Positions 27,223-36,635 are shown, numbered from the stretch's first letter. The stretch is 64,000 nt of DNA from JADJOM01 sp963817435 (GCA_963817435.1 CAWFNY010000002.1:868001-932000); one strand, 5' to 3'. Numbers and translations are program-made. The notes: a model not told the origin generated them from the sequence alone.

Positions 27223-28812
27223 ATGGCCACGCTCGCCCTGCCGGTCCGTCAGTCGCGCCTGACGCGCGAAGAGGTCTATCGGCACCGCTACCTGATCGCC
27301 TTCGCGGTGGTGTCCGCGAGCGTCCTCGAGCTCGTGGACACGAGCATCGTGAACGTCGCGATTCCGCACATGATGGGCAATCTCGGCGCCACCCTGGAGG
27401 AGATCGCCTGGGTGAGCACCGGGTACATCGTGGCGAACGTCATCATCCTCCCGCTCACCAGCTGGCTGTCGGACCGGTTCGGGCGGCGGAATTACTACAC
27501 CGGCTCGATCATCCTCTTCACCTTCGCTTCCTTCATGGCGGGCAACGCGCACACGCTCGCCGAGCTGGTCGGTGCCCGGGTGATCCAGGGCATCGGAGGT
27601 GGCGCGCTCATCTCGACGGCGCAGGCCATTCTCTTCGATGTCTTTCCGCTGCACGAGCGCGGCAAGGCGATGGCGATCTTCGGCATGGGTGTCATGGTCG
27701 GCCCGACCCTCGGCCCGACCCTCGGCGGCTGGATCACCGACAACTACTCGTGGCCCTGGATCTTCTACATCAACATCCCCCTCGGCATCGCCGCGGCGAT
27801 GCTGACCTGGCGCTACGTCCCGGAACCCGAACACCTGAACGAGCGCTCGGACGCGGTCGACTGGCTCGGACTGGCGCTGCTGATCGCGGGCATCGGCGCG
27901 CTGCAGATCATGCTCGAACGCGGCGAATCGAAAGGGTGGTTCGACGCCACCGAGATCCGCACCGAGGGGCTGATTGCGGCCGTTGCCCTGGTCGGCTTTG
28001 TCTGGCACGAACTCACGGTGGATCATCCGGTCGTCGATCTCCGGATTCTCGGCAACCGGCAGCTCACCGCCGGCGTGGTGTTCGGTCTGGTCCTGGGCTT
28101 CGCGCTCTACTCGAGCGTCTTCGCGCTCCCGGTATTCCTCCAGTCACACCTCGGCTACACCGCGTGGGACACCGGCAAGGTGATCCTCCCCGGCGCGCTG
28201 GCGAGCGCGGTGACGATGGCGGTCACGGGGCGGATCACCGGCAAGATGGACGCGCGCTACCTCATCACCCTGGGCGTCGGGCTCTTCGCCTGGTCGATGT
28301 GGCTCCATTATCACTTCACGCTGGACCTGGGGATGGGGGACACCGTGTTCCCCATGATCCTCCGCGGCACCGGCCTCGGTCTCATCTTCGTGCCGCTGAC
28401 CCAGGTCGCGGTTGCCGATCTCCGGCCGCAGCAGCTCGCGCAGGGTACGGGACTCTTCAATCTTTCCCGGCAGCTCGGGGGAAGCTTCGGCATCGCCGTC
28501 ACGGCCACCCTGCTGACCCGGTTCACCGAGCAGAGCCGCGAGGCACTGCGCGCCCACCTGAATCCCGCCGAACCGGCAACGGCCGGGTGGCTCTCCGCCG
28601 TCACCGGCCGCATGCTGCAGCTCGGCGGGAGCGTGCAGGAGGCCCAGACCCGCGCCTTCGAGCTGCTCAACCTCAAGCTCTATCAGCAGGCCAGTGTGAT
28701 CGCGTTCGAGAAGGTCTTTCTCATCATGGGCGCGCTCTTCGTCCTGGCGCTGCCCCTGCTGCTGGCGTTCCGGACCGGCCGCACCCAGGGAGGGGCGGGC
28801 GCGGCGCATTAG
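27223..28812 (+). CDS. MFS drug:H+ antiporter, DHA2 family (EmrB-like)
   Basis: The 529-residue protein has 14 predicted membrane helices, DHA2 motifs D1 (ELVDTSIVNVAIP) and A (DRFGRRNYY), and the motif C-like GVMVGPTLGPTLGGWIT. This fits drug or fatty-acid/toxin exporters that work with EmrA-type adaptors and TolC. It starts one base after the EmrA gene. No substrate is determined; the TetR ligand would be informative. Confidence 0.92.
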   Translation: MATLALPVRQSRLTREEVYRHRYLIAFAVVSASVLELVDTSIVNVAIPHMMGNLGATLEEIAWVSTGYIVANVIILPLTSWLSDRFGRRNYYTGSIILFTFASFMAGNAHTLAELVGARVIQGIGGGALISTAQAILFDVFPLHERGKAMAIFGMGVMVGPTLGPTLGGWITDNYSWPWIFYINIPLGIAAAMLTWRYVPEPEHLNERSDAVDWLGLALLIAGIGALQIMLERGESKGWFDATEIRTEGLIAAVALVGFVWHELTVDHPVVDLRILGNRQLTAGVVFGLVLGFALYSSVFALPVFLQSHLGYTAWDTGKVILPGALASAVTMAVTGRITGKMDARYLITLGVGLFAWSMWLHYHFTLDLGMGDTVFPMILRGTGLGLIFVPLTQVAVADLRPQQLAQGTGLFNLSRQLGGSFGIAVTATLLTRFTEQSREALRAHLNPAEPATAGWLSAVTGRMLQLGGSVQEAQTRAFELLNLKLYQQASVIAFEKVFLIMGALFVLALPLLLAFRTGRTQGGAGAAH

Positions 28813-28851
28813 CGCCCCTCCGGGCGCGGGAGCCCCGCAGTAAATTGGGGC

Positions 28852-30291
28852 ATGCCCGACTCACTGCTGGCCCCGCTCGATGCCGACGCCTCGTACGAGG
28901 CCGGCGCGCTCTTCCTCGATCTCGTCGTCCGCTACCTCGCCAGCACGGCCCGGGGCGAGGGCCCGGTCTCCACCTCGCACTCGGCCGCCGAACTGTCTGC
29001 CCGGTTCGACGAACCGATGCCCCATGAGGGACGGCCGCTCGCCGAGGTCGTGGAGCGGCTCGAACGTGACGTCATCAGCGACGTCACCCGCCTCACCCAC
29101 CCGATGTATCTCGGCCATCAGGTGTCCGCACCCCTGCCCGCCACGATCTGGTGCGAGGCGCTGATCAGCGCCCTCAACAATTCGACCGCCGTCCGCGAGA
29201 TGTCCCCCTCGGTCAACGCCATCGAGCACCGGCTGGTGCGCTGGTTCGGGGACCTCGCGGGGCTCGGTGCCGAGTGCGGCGGCACGCTCACCTCCGGGGG
29301 CACCGAGGCCACCTTCACCGCGCTCCTCGCGGCGCGCGCGGCAGCACTGCCGGATGCGTGGGAGCAGGGCGTCGGCGCGAACCCTCCGGTCATCGTCTAC
29401 GGCGAGCAGGCCCACTACGCCGTGACCCGCGCCATCGGCGAGCTCGGGATCGGGCTCCGCTCCGGCATCGCCGTCCCCACCCGCAACTATCGGATGGACA
29501 CCGACGCGCTGGTGGCGACGCTTGATCGCCTCGCGCGGGAAGGACGGGCGGTGATGGCCGTGGTGGCGACGGCCGGCTCGACACCGGTCGGCGCCTTTGA
29601 CGACCTCGAAACCATCGGCCGCCTCTGTGAGGCACGCGGGCTCTGGCTCCATGTGGACGGCGCGCATGGCGCCTCGGCGCTGCTCTCCGCCCGGCACCGC
29701 CATCGGGTGGCGGGGCTTCATCATGCCCGCTCTGTCGCCTGGGATCCGCACAAGGCGATGCTGCTGCCGCTCTCCGCCGGCATGGTCCTGGCCCGGCACG
29801 AGCGGGATCTCGACCAGGCCTTCGCGCAGCGGGCGCCGTACCTCTTTCACGGCCAGGGCACGGAGCGGATCTGGGACCAGGGCGTCCGAAGCTTCCAGTG
29901 CTCGCGGCGGGCTGACGCGCTCAAGCTGTGGGTGGCACTCGAGCGATACGGCGCGGACGGCATCGGCCGCCTCTACGACCGCCTCTGCGACGTCACGATG
30001 ACGCTCCACCATGCCGTGCGCGAGCACCCCGCCTTCGAGGCGGTCCACGAACCGGAGTGCAACATTCTCTGCTTCCGCTATGTGGGGGACGGCCGGACCA
30101 CCGGCAACGCGCTCGATGCGCTCAACTTCGAACTGCGCCAGCGCTACAACCGCTCCGGCCGAGGCTGGATCACGACCACGGTCCTCGACGGCCGCCGGAT
30201 GCTCCGGGTCACGGTAATGAATCCGCGCACCGGCCCGGGGCATGTGGCGGCGCTGCTCGACGGGTTGGTGGCCGAGGCACGGAACCTGTAG
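28852..30291 (+). CDS. pyridoxal-dependent decarboxylase (group II)
   Basis: The 479-residue enzyme belongs to the group II decarboxylases, which include glutamate, aromatic amino acid and 2,4-diaminobutyrate decarboxylases. The PLP lysine is K301 in WDPHKAM, preceded by the usual HVDGAHG aspartate segment, and the substrate-side TSGGTEA motif is at the N-terminal half. It lies downstream of the efflux operon, 39 bases after it, and 10 bases before a histidine kinase gene. The amino acid substrate is not determined. Confidence 0.88.
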   Translation: MPDSLLAPLDADASYEAGALFLDLVVRYLASTARGEGPVSTSHSAAELSARFDEPMPHEGRPLAEVVERLERDVISDVTRLTHPMYLGHQVSAPLPATIWCEALISALNNSTAVREMSPSVNAIEHRLVRWFGDLAGLGAECGGTLTSGGTEATFTALLAARAAALPDAWEQGVGANPPVIVYGEQAHYAVTRAIGELGIGLRSGIAVPTRNYRMDTDALVATLDRLAREGRAVMAVVATAGSTPVGAFDDLETIGRLCEARGLWLHVDGAHGASALLSARHRHRVAGLHHARSVAWDPHKAMLLPLSAGMVLARHERDLDQAFAQRAPYLFHGQGTERIWDQGVRSFQCSRRADALKLWVALERYGADGIGRLYDRLCDVTMTLHHAVREHPAFEAVHEPECNILCFRYVGDGRTTGNALDALNFELRQRYNRSGRGWITTTVLDGRRMLRVTVMNPRTGPGHVAALLDGLVAEARNL

Positions 30292-30301
30292 CTTTTCCGG
30301 C

Positions 30302-31759
30302 GTGACCTTTCAGCGAAAGCTCCTCCTCGGCGTCTCCCTCATGGTCCTGCCCGCGCTGCTGATCGGCGCGGAGGCCATTCGCAGCAATGCGCTCGAGCAG
30401 CGCGCGCTCCAGACTCTGGGCGATCGCCTGGGCCGCAACCGGATCTACGCGGAACTCGAGACCGCGATGTTCGACCAGAGTGAAGTCATCTGGCGCTATC
30501 TCAGCGGCCTCGACCCCAGCGCCCGCAAGGAATTCACCCTGGCGGGCCAGGTGGTGGACTACCGCTACGAGCAGTGGAAGGCGGAACTCCCGCCGGAGGA
30601 CGCGCCGCTCGCGGAGGCAATTCAGGCAATTCAGGGACAGTTCGTCGCGGTGGGGGATTCCGTCTTCCGCCTGGTGGACCAGGGCCAGCGCGAACGCGCC
30701 TACGAGATCGCGCTGGTCGAGCTCAAGACCAATCTTCAGCCGGCGCTTACCACCCTCAACCGGCAGATCTATCGCCGGACCCGGGAGACCAGCGTCCAGG
30801 GCGCGTTCGCGAGGGTGGAGGAGATCGTGCACTCCGAGCAGCGGGTGCTGGTGGCGATCTTCCTGGCGTCGCTGGCCGCCGGCGTCGGCGCCGCGTGGTT
30901 CATGGCCCGCGGCCTGGTCCGGCCGATCAACGAGCTTCGCCAGGCCATGGCGGTCGTGGGCGGCGGCAATCTCGCGCACCCGATCGAGGCCCGCAGTCGG
31001 GACGAGATCGGCGAACTCGCGACCGCCTTCGCCGGGATGACGGCGCAGTTGCGGGAATCCCGCGACCGGCTGGTGCAGTCGGAGAAGCTCGCCTCGATCG
31101 GCGAGATGGCGGCCGCGGTCGCGCACGGGCTTCGCAATCCGCTGGCGAGCCTCCGTGCCTCGGCCCAGCTCGTCCTGCAGCACCCCAACTCTCCCGCGGC
31201 CGGGGAGCAGCTCCGCGCCATCATTGAAGAAGTGGACCGTCTCGATCGAAGGATCACCCACCTGCTCACCTTCTCACGGCCGGCCCCTTTTCATCCGATT
31301 CCGGAACGAGTCAACGCCCTGGTGAAGGGTGTGCTCCCGGCCTTCGCGGAGCGGATCAGGAGCCAGGGGGTCGCGCTCGTGGTGGACGTGCCGGAGACGC
31401 TGCCTGAAGTGCAGGTCGATCCCATGAAGCTCGAGCAGGCGCTGGTGGAGCTGCTGGCCAATGCGCTCGACGCGATGCCGTCCGGGGGAACGCTCTCGAT
31501 CACGGCCTCGGCATCCGGCGACGAGCAGGCGGTCGCCGGAGTCTCCGTCATCGTGAGAGATACCGGGCGCGGAATTCCGGCCGAGGCGCTAGCGTCGGTG
31601 GGACAGCCGTTCTTCACGACGCGGCAGGAGGGCACCGGACTCGGACTGGCCACGGCGCGGCGCTTCGTCGAGCAGCACGGCGGCCGGCTCGAGCTCGAGA
31701 GCACGCAGGGCGCCGGCACGACCATCCATGTCTGGCTCCCGGTATCTTTGACCGTATGA
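30302..31759 (+). CDS. sensor histidine kinase with HAMP domain
   Basis: The 485-residue kinase has two membrane helices (about residues 8-25 and 185-205) flanking a periplasmic helical sensor region, a HAMP linker, an HisKA region with H-box HGLRNPLA (His about 275) and an HATPase domain with NALDAM, DTGRGIP and GTGLGLATARR motifs. The GTG at 30302 lies 10 bases after the decarboxylase stop. It overlaps its response regulator gene (ATGA). The N-terminal sensor has no recognised ligand. Confidence 0.92.
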   Translation: MTFQRKLLLGVSLMVLPALLIGAEAIRSNALEQRALQTLGDRLGRNRIYAELETAMFDQSEVIWRYLSGLDPSARKEFTLAGQVVDYRYEQWKAELPPEDAPLAEAIQAIQGQFVAVGDSVFRLVDQGQRERAYEIALVELKTNLQPALTTLNRQIYRRTRETSVQGAFARVEEIVHSEQRVLVAIFLASLAAGVGAAWFMARGLVRPINELRQAMAVVGGGNLAHPIEARSRDEIGELATAFAGMTAQLRESRDRLVQSEKLASIGEMAAAVAHGLRNPLASLRASAQLVLQHPNSPAAGEQLRAIIEEVDRLDRRITHLLTFSRPAPFHPIPERVNALVKGVLPAFAERIRSQGVALVVDVPETLPEVQVDPMKLEQALVELLANALDAMPSGGTLSITASASGDEQAVAGVSVIVRDTGRGIPAEALASVGQPFFTTRQEGTGLGLATARRFVEQHGGRLELESTQGAGTTIHVWLPVSLTV

Positions 31760-33204
31760 GTACTTCCACGATTCTCATCGTCGACGATGAGCGCACTCTC
31801 GCCCGGGCGATCAAGGCCTTCCTCGCGGAATCGGGCTATGAGACGGAGATCGCCGGCGATGCGGAGACCGCGCTGCAGATGCTGCCCTCGCTCCGGCCCG
31901 ACGTGGTCTTCACTGATGTGCGCCTTCCCGGGATGGACGGGATCACGCTGCTCCAGAAGATCCGGGAGTTCGACGCGTCGATCTCGGTCGTGGTGATGAC
32001 GGCCTACGGCTCGATCGAGGGCGCGGTCGCGGCGGTGAAGCTCGGCGCCTTTGACTACGTCAAGAAGCCGCTCGACCTGGAGGAGCTGAAACTCCTGGCC
32101 GACCGCGCCCGGGAGACCGGCGCCCTCAAGCAGGAGCTTTCGTACTACCGCAAGCGGGTGGCGCCGGAGGTGCCGTTCGCCGACATCGTCGGCCAGTCCA
32201 GGGTGATGCACGCCCTGCTGGAGCAGGCACGCCAGATCGCCGCGCTCGATGAGACGCCACCGGTGCTGATCACCGGCGAAACCGGCACCGGCAAGGGCCT
32301 GATCGCCCGGACGATCCACTCCTCGGGCCCCCGCTCCGGCAAGCCGTTCATCGACGTCAACTGCACCGCGCTCCCGGCCACCCTCATGGAGGCGGAGCTG
32401 TTCGGCTACGAGCGGGGCGCGTTCACCGATGCCAAGGAATCGAAGCTGGGGCTCTTCGAGGCGGCCGAGGGCGGCTTCCTGTTTCTCGACGAGATCGGCG
32501 ACGTCGAGCTTGCCCTGCAGGGCAAGCTGCTCAAGGCCATCGAGGACCGGGTCGTGAGGCGGGTCGGCGGGATCCGCGACCGCAAGATCGATGTCCGCAT
32601 TCTGGCGGCCACGAATCGGGACCTCGAGCGCGAGTCGGAGCGCGACCGATTTCGGAAGGATCTGTACTTCCGGCTCGCGGTCCTGCTGCTCCGCCTGCCA
32701 CCGCTACGGGAACGCGGCGACGATGTGCTGCTGCTCGCCGATCACTACCTCAAGCGGTTCTCGGCGAAGTACGGCAAGGATGTGCGGCGCCTGAGCGCCG
32801 AGGCGCGGCAGTTGATGCTCAGCTATCCCTGGCCAGGCAACGTTCGCGAACTTTCCCATGTGATCGAACGGGCCGTCCTGTGGAGCCGTGGCGTGGAGCT
32901 TTCATCCGAGCACCTATCCTTGACCCAGCCGGGCGGGGTGGGAGCGCGCGCCCAGGAGAGTCCCGGTGAGACAGCGGCGCCGGCATCCACCGCGGAGACG
33001 CCCCTCGAACCGACGGATCGACGCGGCGCCGAACCGGACCAGGTGCTGCCACCCGCCGGTGTCTCTCTTGACCAGTGGGAGAAGTCGATGCTCGAGCAGG
33101 CGCTCCGCGAAGCCGGCGGCAACCAGACCCGCGCGGCGCAGCGGCTGGGTATCTCACGGGACACCCTGCGTTACCGGATGAAGAAGTACGCGATCGGTGG
33201 GTGA
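31756..33204 (+). CDS. sigma-54-dependent response regulator (NtrC family)
   Basis: The 482-residue protein has a receiver with D54 as phospho-acceptor (FTDVRLPG), an AAA+ domain with Walker A GETGTGKG and Walker B FLDEIGD, and a Fis-type C-terminal helix-turn-helix (AAQRLGISRDTLRYRM). The sigma-54 contact loop reads GAFTDA (near residues 221-226) instead of the canonical GAFTGA. A Pro/Thr-rich linker precedes the DNA-binding part. It overlaps the kinase gene by 4 bases and lies 220 bases upstream of pqqA, making it a candidate regulator of PQQ synthesis. Confidence 0.92.
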   Translation: MSTSTILIVDDERTLARAIKAFLAESGYETEIAGDAETALQMLPSLRPDVVFTDVRLPGMDGITLLQKIREFDASISVVVMTAYGSIEGAVAAVKLGAFDYVKKPLDLEELKLLADRARETGALKQELSYYRKRVAPEVPFADIVGQSRVMHALLEQARQIAALDETPPVLITGETGTGKGLIARTIHSSGPRSGKPFIDVNCTALPATLMEAELFGYERGAFTDAKESKLGLFEAAEGGFLFLDEIGDVELALQGKLLKAIEDRVVRRVGGIRDRKIDVRILAATNRDLERESERDRFRKDLYFRLAVLLLRLPPLRERGDDVLLLADHYLKRFSAKYGKDVRRLSAEARQLMLSYPWPGNVRELSHVIERAVLWSRGVELSSEHLSLTQPGGVGARAQESPGETAAPASTAETPLEPTDRRGAEPDQVLPPAGVSLDQWEKSMLEQALREAGGNQTRAAQRLGISRDTLRYRMKKYAIGG

Positions 33205-33224
33205 GATAACCCAAACTCACCCAC
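33197..33224 (+). terminator. 9-bp hairpin at the end of the two-component operon
   Basis: GTGGGTGAG, which contains the regulator's TGA stop, pairs with CTCACCCAC nine bases further on. It separates the regulator gene from the pqq leader. The tail TTGCCCC has few Ts. Confidence 0.55.
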
Positions 33225-33424
33225 TTGCCCCAATCAGCCCCGAACCGCCCCTCCTCACGCCGTCCAGCCGTAAACGCTTCTCCGACAATCATCTCCGCCT
33301 ACATGTCGCCAGGGGTTCCACAACGGCATGACGAATGCGTTACGAGGGGTGTGGTCAGGCTAGCCCTCCCCCTGACTGGGTGAAGCCACCCAATGTTGTG
33401 AACCTCTCTCCCACGGAGTCTACG

Positions 33425-33499
33425 ATGACCTGGAGCAAGCCCGAAGCCGAGATCGTCGCTGTGACGATGGAAGTCACCGCGTACGTCGCGACCCTCTAA
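33425..33499 (+). CDS. pqqA: PQQ precursor peptide PqqA, 24 aa
   Basis: This 24-residue peptide (start ATG at 33425, preceded by GGAG) contains the PqqA signature: E16 and Y20 three residues apart in MEVTAY. PqqE crosslinks these two residues and they become PQQ. The N-terminal part (MTWSKP) is also typical. The gene is directly followed by a strong terminator and pqqB, as in other pqq operons. It is too short for ordinary gene callers. Confidence 0.93.
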   Translation: MTWSKPEAEIVAVTMEVTAYVATL

Positions 33500-33515
33500 G
33501 TCGCGTCGAACCGGA

Positions 33516-33550
33516 CGGGGCTCGCGACAGTCGCGAGCCCCGTTTCCTTT
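33516..33550 (+). terminator. intrinsic terminator between pqqA and pqqB
   Basis: A perfect 12-bp stem (33516-33527 with 33531-33542, CGGGGCTCGCGA paired with its complement) has a CAG loop and is followed by TTTCCTTT. It ends 3 bases before the pqqB ATG. It would produce more pqqA than pqqB-E transcript, and in read-through RNA it covers the pqqB ribosome site. Confidence 0.85.
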
Positions 33551-33552
33551 GT

Positions 33553-34461
33553 ATGCAGGTCATCCTTCTCGGCACCGCCGCTGGCGGCGGATTCCCCCAG
33601 TGGAACTGCTGGTGCCCCTCCTGCCGAGTCGCGCGTTCGGCGCCTGAGCGTGCCCATCCGCGGTCGCAGTCGTCGGCCGCCGTCTCCGCGGATGGCGTGC
33701 GCTGGTTTCTGCTCAACGCCTCCCCCGACGTCCGGGACCAGATCCGCCCCCTCACGGCACACGAGCCGGCGGGGATACGGCACCTGCCCGTGGAGGGCAT
33801 CATCCCCACCGACGCGGAACTCGATCATACGCTGGGCATCGCGCTGCTGCGCGAGGGGCGCACGCTGCAGCTCTACGCGACCCGCGCGGTGATCGACGTA
33901 CTGACGGAAGATTCACGGGTGCTGCCAGTGACTGCGGCGTTCGCGCAGGTGATCGTCACCGAGCTTCCCCTCGGCGTTCCCACCGCGCTGCATCATTCGG
34001 ACGGACAGCCGAGCGGTCTCACGCTCACGGCATTTGCAGTTCCCGGAGGCCCGCCCCGATTCGCGCGCCGCGATCAGCCCGGCCACACGATCGGGGTGAT
34101 CGTTGAAGACGCGGCAACCGGCGGGCGGCTCGCCTTCGTGCCCGGGTGCGGCGCCCTCGAGCCCGAATTGCTCGCCCTGCTCGCGACTGCGGACCTGCTC
34201 CTCTTCGACGGGACATTCTGGACCGACGACGAAATGCTTCGCCTGGGGCTCTCCGAGCGCACCGCGCGCCAGATGGATCATCTTCCCGTCTCCGGGAGTG
34301 ACGGCAGCCTCGGCCTGCTCGCGCGGCTGCCGTGCGGGCGCAAGGTGTACACTCACATCAACAACTCCAATCCCATGCTCATCGAGGACGGCGCCGAGCG
34401 CCGCGCCGTCGAGGCCGCGGGCATGGTGGTTGGGGACGACGGTATGAGGTTCTCACTATGA
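33553..34461 (+). CDS. pqqB: PqqB, metallo-beta-lactamase-fold oxidoreductase of PQQ synthesis
   Basis: The 302-residue protein matches PqqB over its usual length, beginning MQVILLGTAAGGGFPQWNC in two parts and containing the GHTIGVIVED and DGTFWTDDEM segments with conserved metal-site residues. PqqB is an iron-dependent hydroxylase acting on the crosslinked peptide-derived intermediate. Its ATG follows the terminator by 3 bases, and no separate Shine-Dalgarno is visible. The stop overlaps the pqqC start (ATGA). Confidence 0.95.
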   Translation: MQVILLGTAAGGGFPQWNCWCPSCRVARSAPERAHPRSQSSAAVSADGVRWFLLNASPDVRDQIRPLTAHEPAGIRHLPVEGIIPTDAELDHTLGIALLREGRTLQLYATRAVIDVLTEDSRVLPVTAAFAQVIVTELPLGVPTALHHSDGQPSGLTLTAFAVPGGPPRFARRDQPGHTIGVIVEDAATGGRLAFVPGCGALEPELLALLATADLLLFDGTFWTDDEMLRLGLSERTARQMDHLPVSGSDGSLGLLARLPCGRKVYTHINNSNPMLIEDGAERRAVEAAGMVVGDDGMRFSL

Positions 34462-35213
34462 CCGGCACGACAGAGATCCGCGCCTCCGAACTCGCGACGC
34501 CACCCACGCCGCCGATTCCCGATCTGGCACGGCCGCTGACACCGGACGAACTCGAGGCGGCGCTCAGGAATTTTCACGGCTCCTACTACGTGCAGCATCC
34601 CTTTCATCGGCTGATGTACGAGGGGAAACTCAGCCGGCGACAGTTCCAGGGATGGGTCGCCAATCGGCTCGCCTACCAGCGCGTGGTACCGAGGAAGGAC
34701 GGGGCGATCCTCTCCAATTGTCCCGACCCGGCGGTCCGGCGGGAGTGGCTTCAGCGCATCGTCGACCACGACGGGACGCGACCCGGCGAAGGGGGCATCG
34801 AGCTCTGGATCCGCCTCGGCATCGCGCTTGGAGTCCCGCGGGAAGAGATGGAGGACGAACGCCATGTGCTGCCCTCGGTCCGGCTGATCTGCGAATCGTA
34901 CGTCTGGTTCTGCAAGTCCAGACCGTGGGTGCAGGCCTGCGCTTCGTCGCTGACCGAACTGTTCGCGCCTCGGATTCACCAGGAGCGGATCCAGTCGTTC
35001 CCCATCCACTACCCGTGGATTCCGCCGGAGGGGCTGGACTACTTCAAAAGCCGGCTGGTGCAAGCGCCGCGCGACGTGAAGCACGGCCTGGCCATCGTGC
35101 AGCAGCACTGTACGACCGTCGAAACCCAGCGGATGGCATTCGAGGCGCTCGCCTTCAAGCTCGAGATGCTGTGGGCGATGATCGACCTCATCCACAACGC
35201 CTACAAGGACTAG
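34458..35213 (+). CDS. pqqC: PqqC, pyrroloquinoline-quinone synthase
   Basis: The 251-residue enzyme catalyses the last step, ring closure and eight-electron oxidation to PQQ with molecular oxygen. Family-typical segments are present: FHGSYYVQHPFHRLMYEGKL in parts, NRLAYQRVVPRKDGAI, ESYVWFCKSRPWVQACASSLTELFAP in parts, and FPIHYPWI. His and Tyr residues in these segments bind the substrate. A 40-residue Thr/Pro-rich N-terminus is slightly longer than usual. It overlaps pqqB (ATGA). Confidence 0.95.
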   Translation: MTGTTEIRASELATPPTPPIPDLARPLTPDELEAALRNFHGSYYVQHPFHRLMYEGKLSRRQFQGWVANRLAYQRVVPRKDGAILSNCPDPAVRREWLQRIVDHDGTRPGEGGIELWIRLGIALGVPREEMEDERHVLPSVRLICESYVWFCKSRPWVQACASSLTELFAPRIHQERIQSFPIHYPWIPPEGLDYFKSRLVQAPRDVKHGLAIVQQHCTTVETQRMAFEALAFKLEMLWAMIDLIHNAYKD

Positions 35214-35242
35214 CACCGCGCGACTCCGCGCAGAGCGACGAC

Positions 35243-35554
35243 ATGGCTGCTTCCCTGACTTCCCGCCCGCGCCTCTGGCGCCTCGCCCGCATCGGCTTCG
35301 ACCGGGTGCGGCAGCGGCCCGTGCTGCTCTATCCCGAGGGCGCCATGTTCCTGAACGAGACCGGCAAGGCGATCCTCGAACTCTGCGACGGCAACCGCAG
35401 CGTCGCCGAGATCACCGGCATCCTCGGCACCCGGTACGGGGCCGACGTCACCGCCGATGTCCTGGAATACCTCGACATGCTCGTGCAACGGGACCTCGTC
35501 AGCATCGGCGCCCGGTCGATCCCTTCCGCCTCCGAGCCAACCAGTCATGCCTAA
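35243..35554 (+). CDS. pqqD: PqqD, peptide chaperone of PQQ synthesis
   Basis: The 103-residue protein has the RRE fold: RVRQRPVLLYPEGAMFLNETG, in pieces, is followed by the AILELCDGNRSVAEI segment and a winged-helix part. PqqD binds PqqA and presents it to PqqE. The ATG at 35243 gives the canonical N-terminal region. It lies 29 bases after pqqC and overlaps pqqE by 8 bases. Confidence 0.92.
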   Translation: MAASLTSRPRLWRLARIGFDRVRQRPVLLYPEGAMFLNETGKAILELCDGNRSVAEITGILGTRYGADVTADVLEYLDMLVQRDLVSIGARSIPSASEPTSHA

Positions 35555-36635
35555 CCAGCCGACGACGCTCCTCGCGGAGCTGACCTATCGCTGCCCCTTG
35601 CACTGCCCCTACTGCTCCAACCCGCTGCAGATGTCGCGGGCGGAGGCGGAGCTCTCGACCGATGACTGGAAGCGGGTGTTCACCCAGGCCCGCGACCTCG
35701 GCGTACTCCAGCTCGGACTGTCCGGCGGCGAGCCGCTGGTGCGCAAGGACCTGGAAGAACTCGTCGCGCACGCCCGCAACGAGGGACTCTACACCACCCT
35801 CGTCACCTCGGCGCTCGGCCTCACCCGCCCGCGGGCGGAGCGGCTCAAGGAGGCCGGGATCGACCACATCCAGATCTCCTTCCAGGACACCGACACCGCG
35901 AATGCCGACCGGATCGCCGGGATCAGGCTGGGCCGGCAGAAGTACGAGGGGGCGGCGCTGGTCAAGGCGCTCGACCTCGCCTTCTCGGTGAATGTCGTGC
36001 TGCACCGCGGCAACCTCGATCATCTCGGACAGATCATCGAGATGGCAGCGGAGCTGGGCGCGGACCGGCTGGAGCTGGCGAACACGCAGTACTACGGCTG
36101 GGCGGAGAAGAACCGGCACATGCTGATGCCAACTCGGGAGCAGGTGGAGCGCTCCCGGGGCATCGCCGAGGCGGCGATCAGGCGGTACAAGGGGCAGATG
36201 CAGATTCTCTATGTGCTGCCCGACTACTACGAGCAGTACCCCAAGCCCTGCTACGGCGGCTGGGGGAACGTGTACATCCTGGTGACGCCGGACGGCCGGG
36301 CGCTGCCGTGCCACGGGGCGACGCAGATCACCCAACTCGAATTCGTGGATGTGCGGTCCCACGAGCTCGGCTGGATCTGGGAGCGCTCGCCGATCTTCAA
36401 CGCCTTCCGCGGCGACGCCTGGATGAAGGAGCCGTGCCGCAGCTGCCCGCGAAAGGGGCAGGATTTCGGCGGCTGCCGTTGTCAGGCGTTCGCGCTCACC
36501 GGCGATGCGACCAGCACGGACCCCGTCTGCAGCCTGAGCCCGCGGCACGACCTCATCGAAGCGGCGCTCACCGAGACCACGGCACCGCTGGAGTACATCT
36601 ACCGCGAGGTCGCCAGCGGCACCACCGCGGGCTAG
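35547..36635 (+). CDS. pqqE: PqqE, radical SAM PqqA peptide cyclase
   Basis: The 362-residue radical SAM enzyme has the cluster motif C16-x3-C20-x2-C23 in YRCPLHCPYC and a SPASM domain with further cysteines (CHGATQ, CRSCPRKG, GCRCQAF) for auxiliary clusters. It makes the Glu-Tyr carbon-carbon crosslink in PqqA with PqqD. The ATG at 35547 was chosen because upstream codons lie in pqqD. Its 3' end overlaps the convergent minus-strand gene by 4 bases. The operon thus lacks pqqF. Confidence 0.96.
   Translation: MPNQPTTLLAELTYRCPLHCPYCSNPLQMSRAEAELSTDDWKRVFTQARDLGVLQLGLSGGEPLVRKDLEELVAHARNEGLYTTLVTSALGLTRPRAERLKEAGIDHIQISFQDTDTANADRIAGIRLGRQKYEGAALVKALDLAFSVNVVLHRGNLDHLGQIIEMAAELGADRLELANTQYYGWAEKNRHMLMPTREQVERSRGIAEAAIRRYKGQMQILYVLPDYYEQYPKPCYGGWGNVYILVTPDGRALPCHGATQITQLEFVDVRSHELGWIWERSPIFNAFRGDAWMKEPCRSCPRKGQDFGGCRCQAFALTGDATSTDPVCSLSPRHDLIEAALTETTAPLEYIYREVASGTTAG

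Noticed and set aside
33225..33424. A sigma-54 promoter ahead of pqqA
   Set aside because: No convincing TGGC-N8-TTGC (-24/-12) sequence was found, although a sigma-54-type regulator is encoded just upstream.
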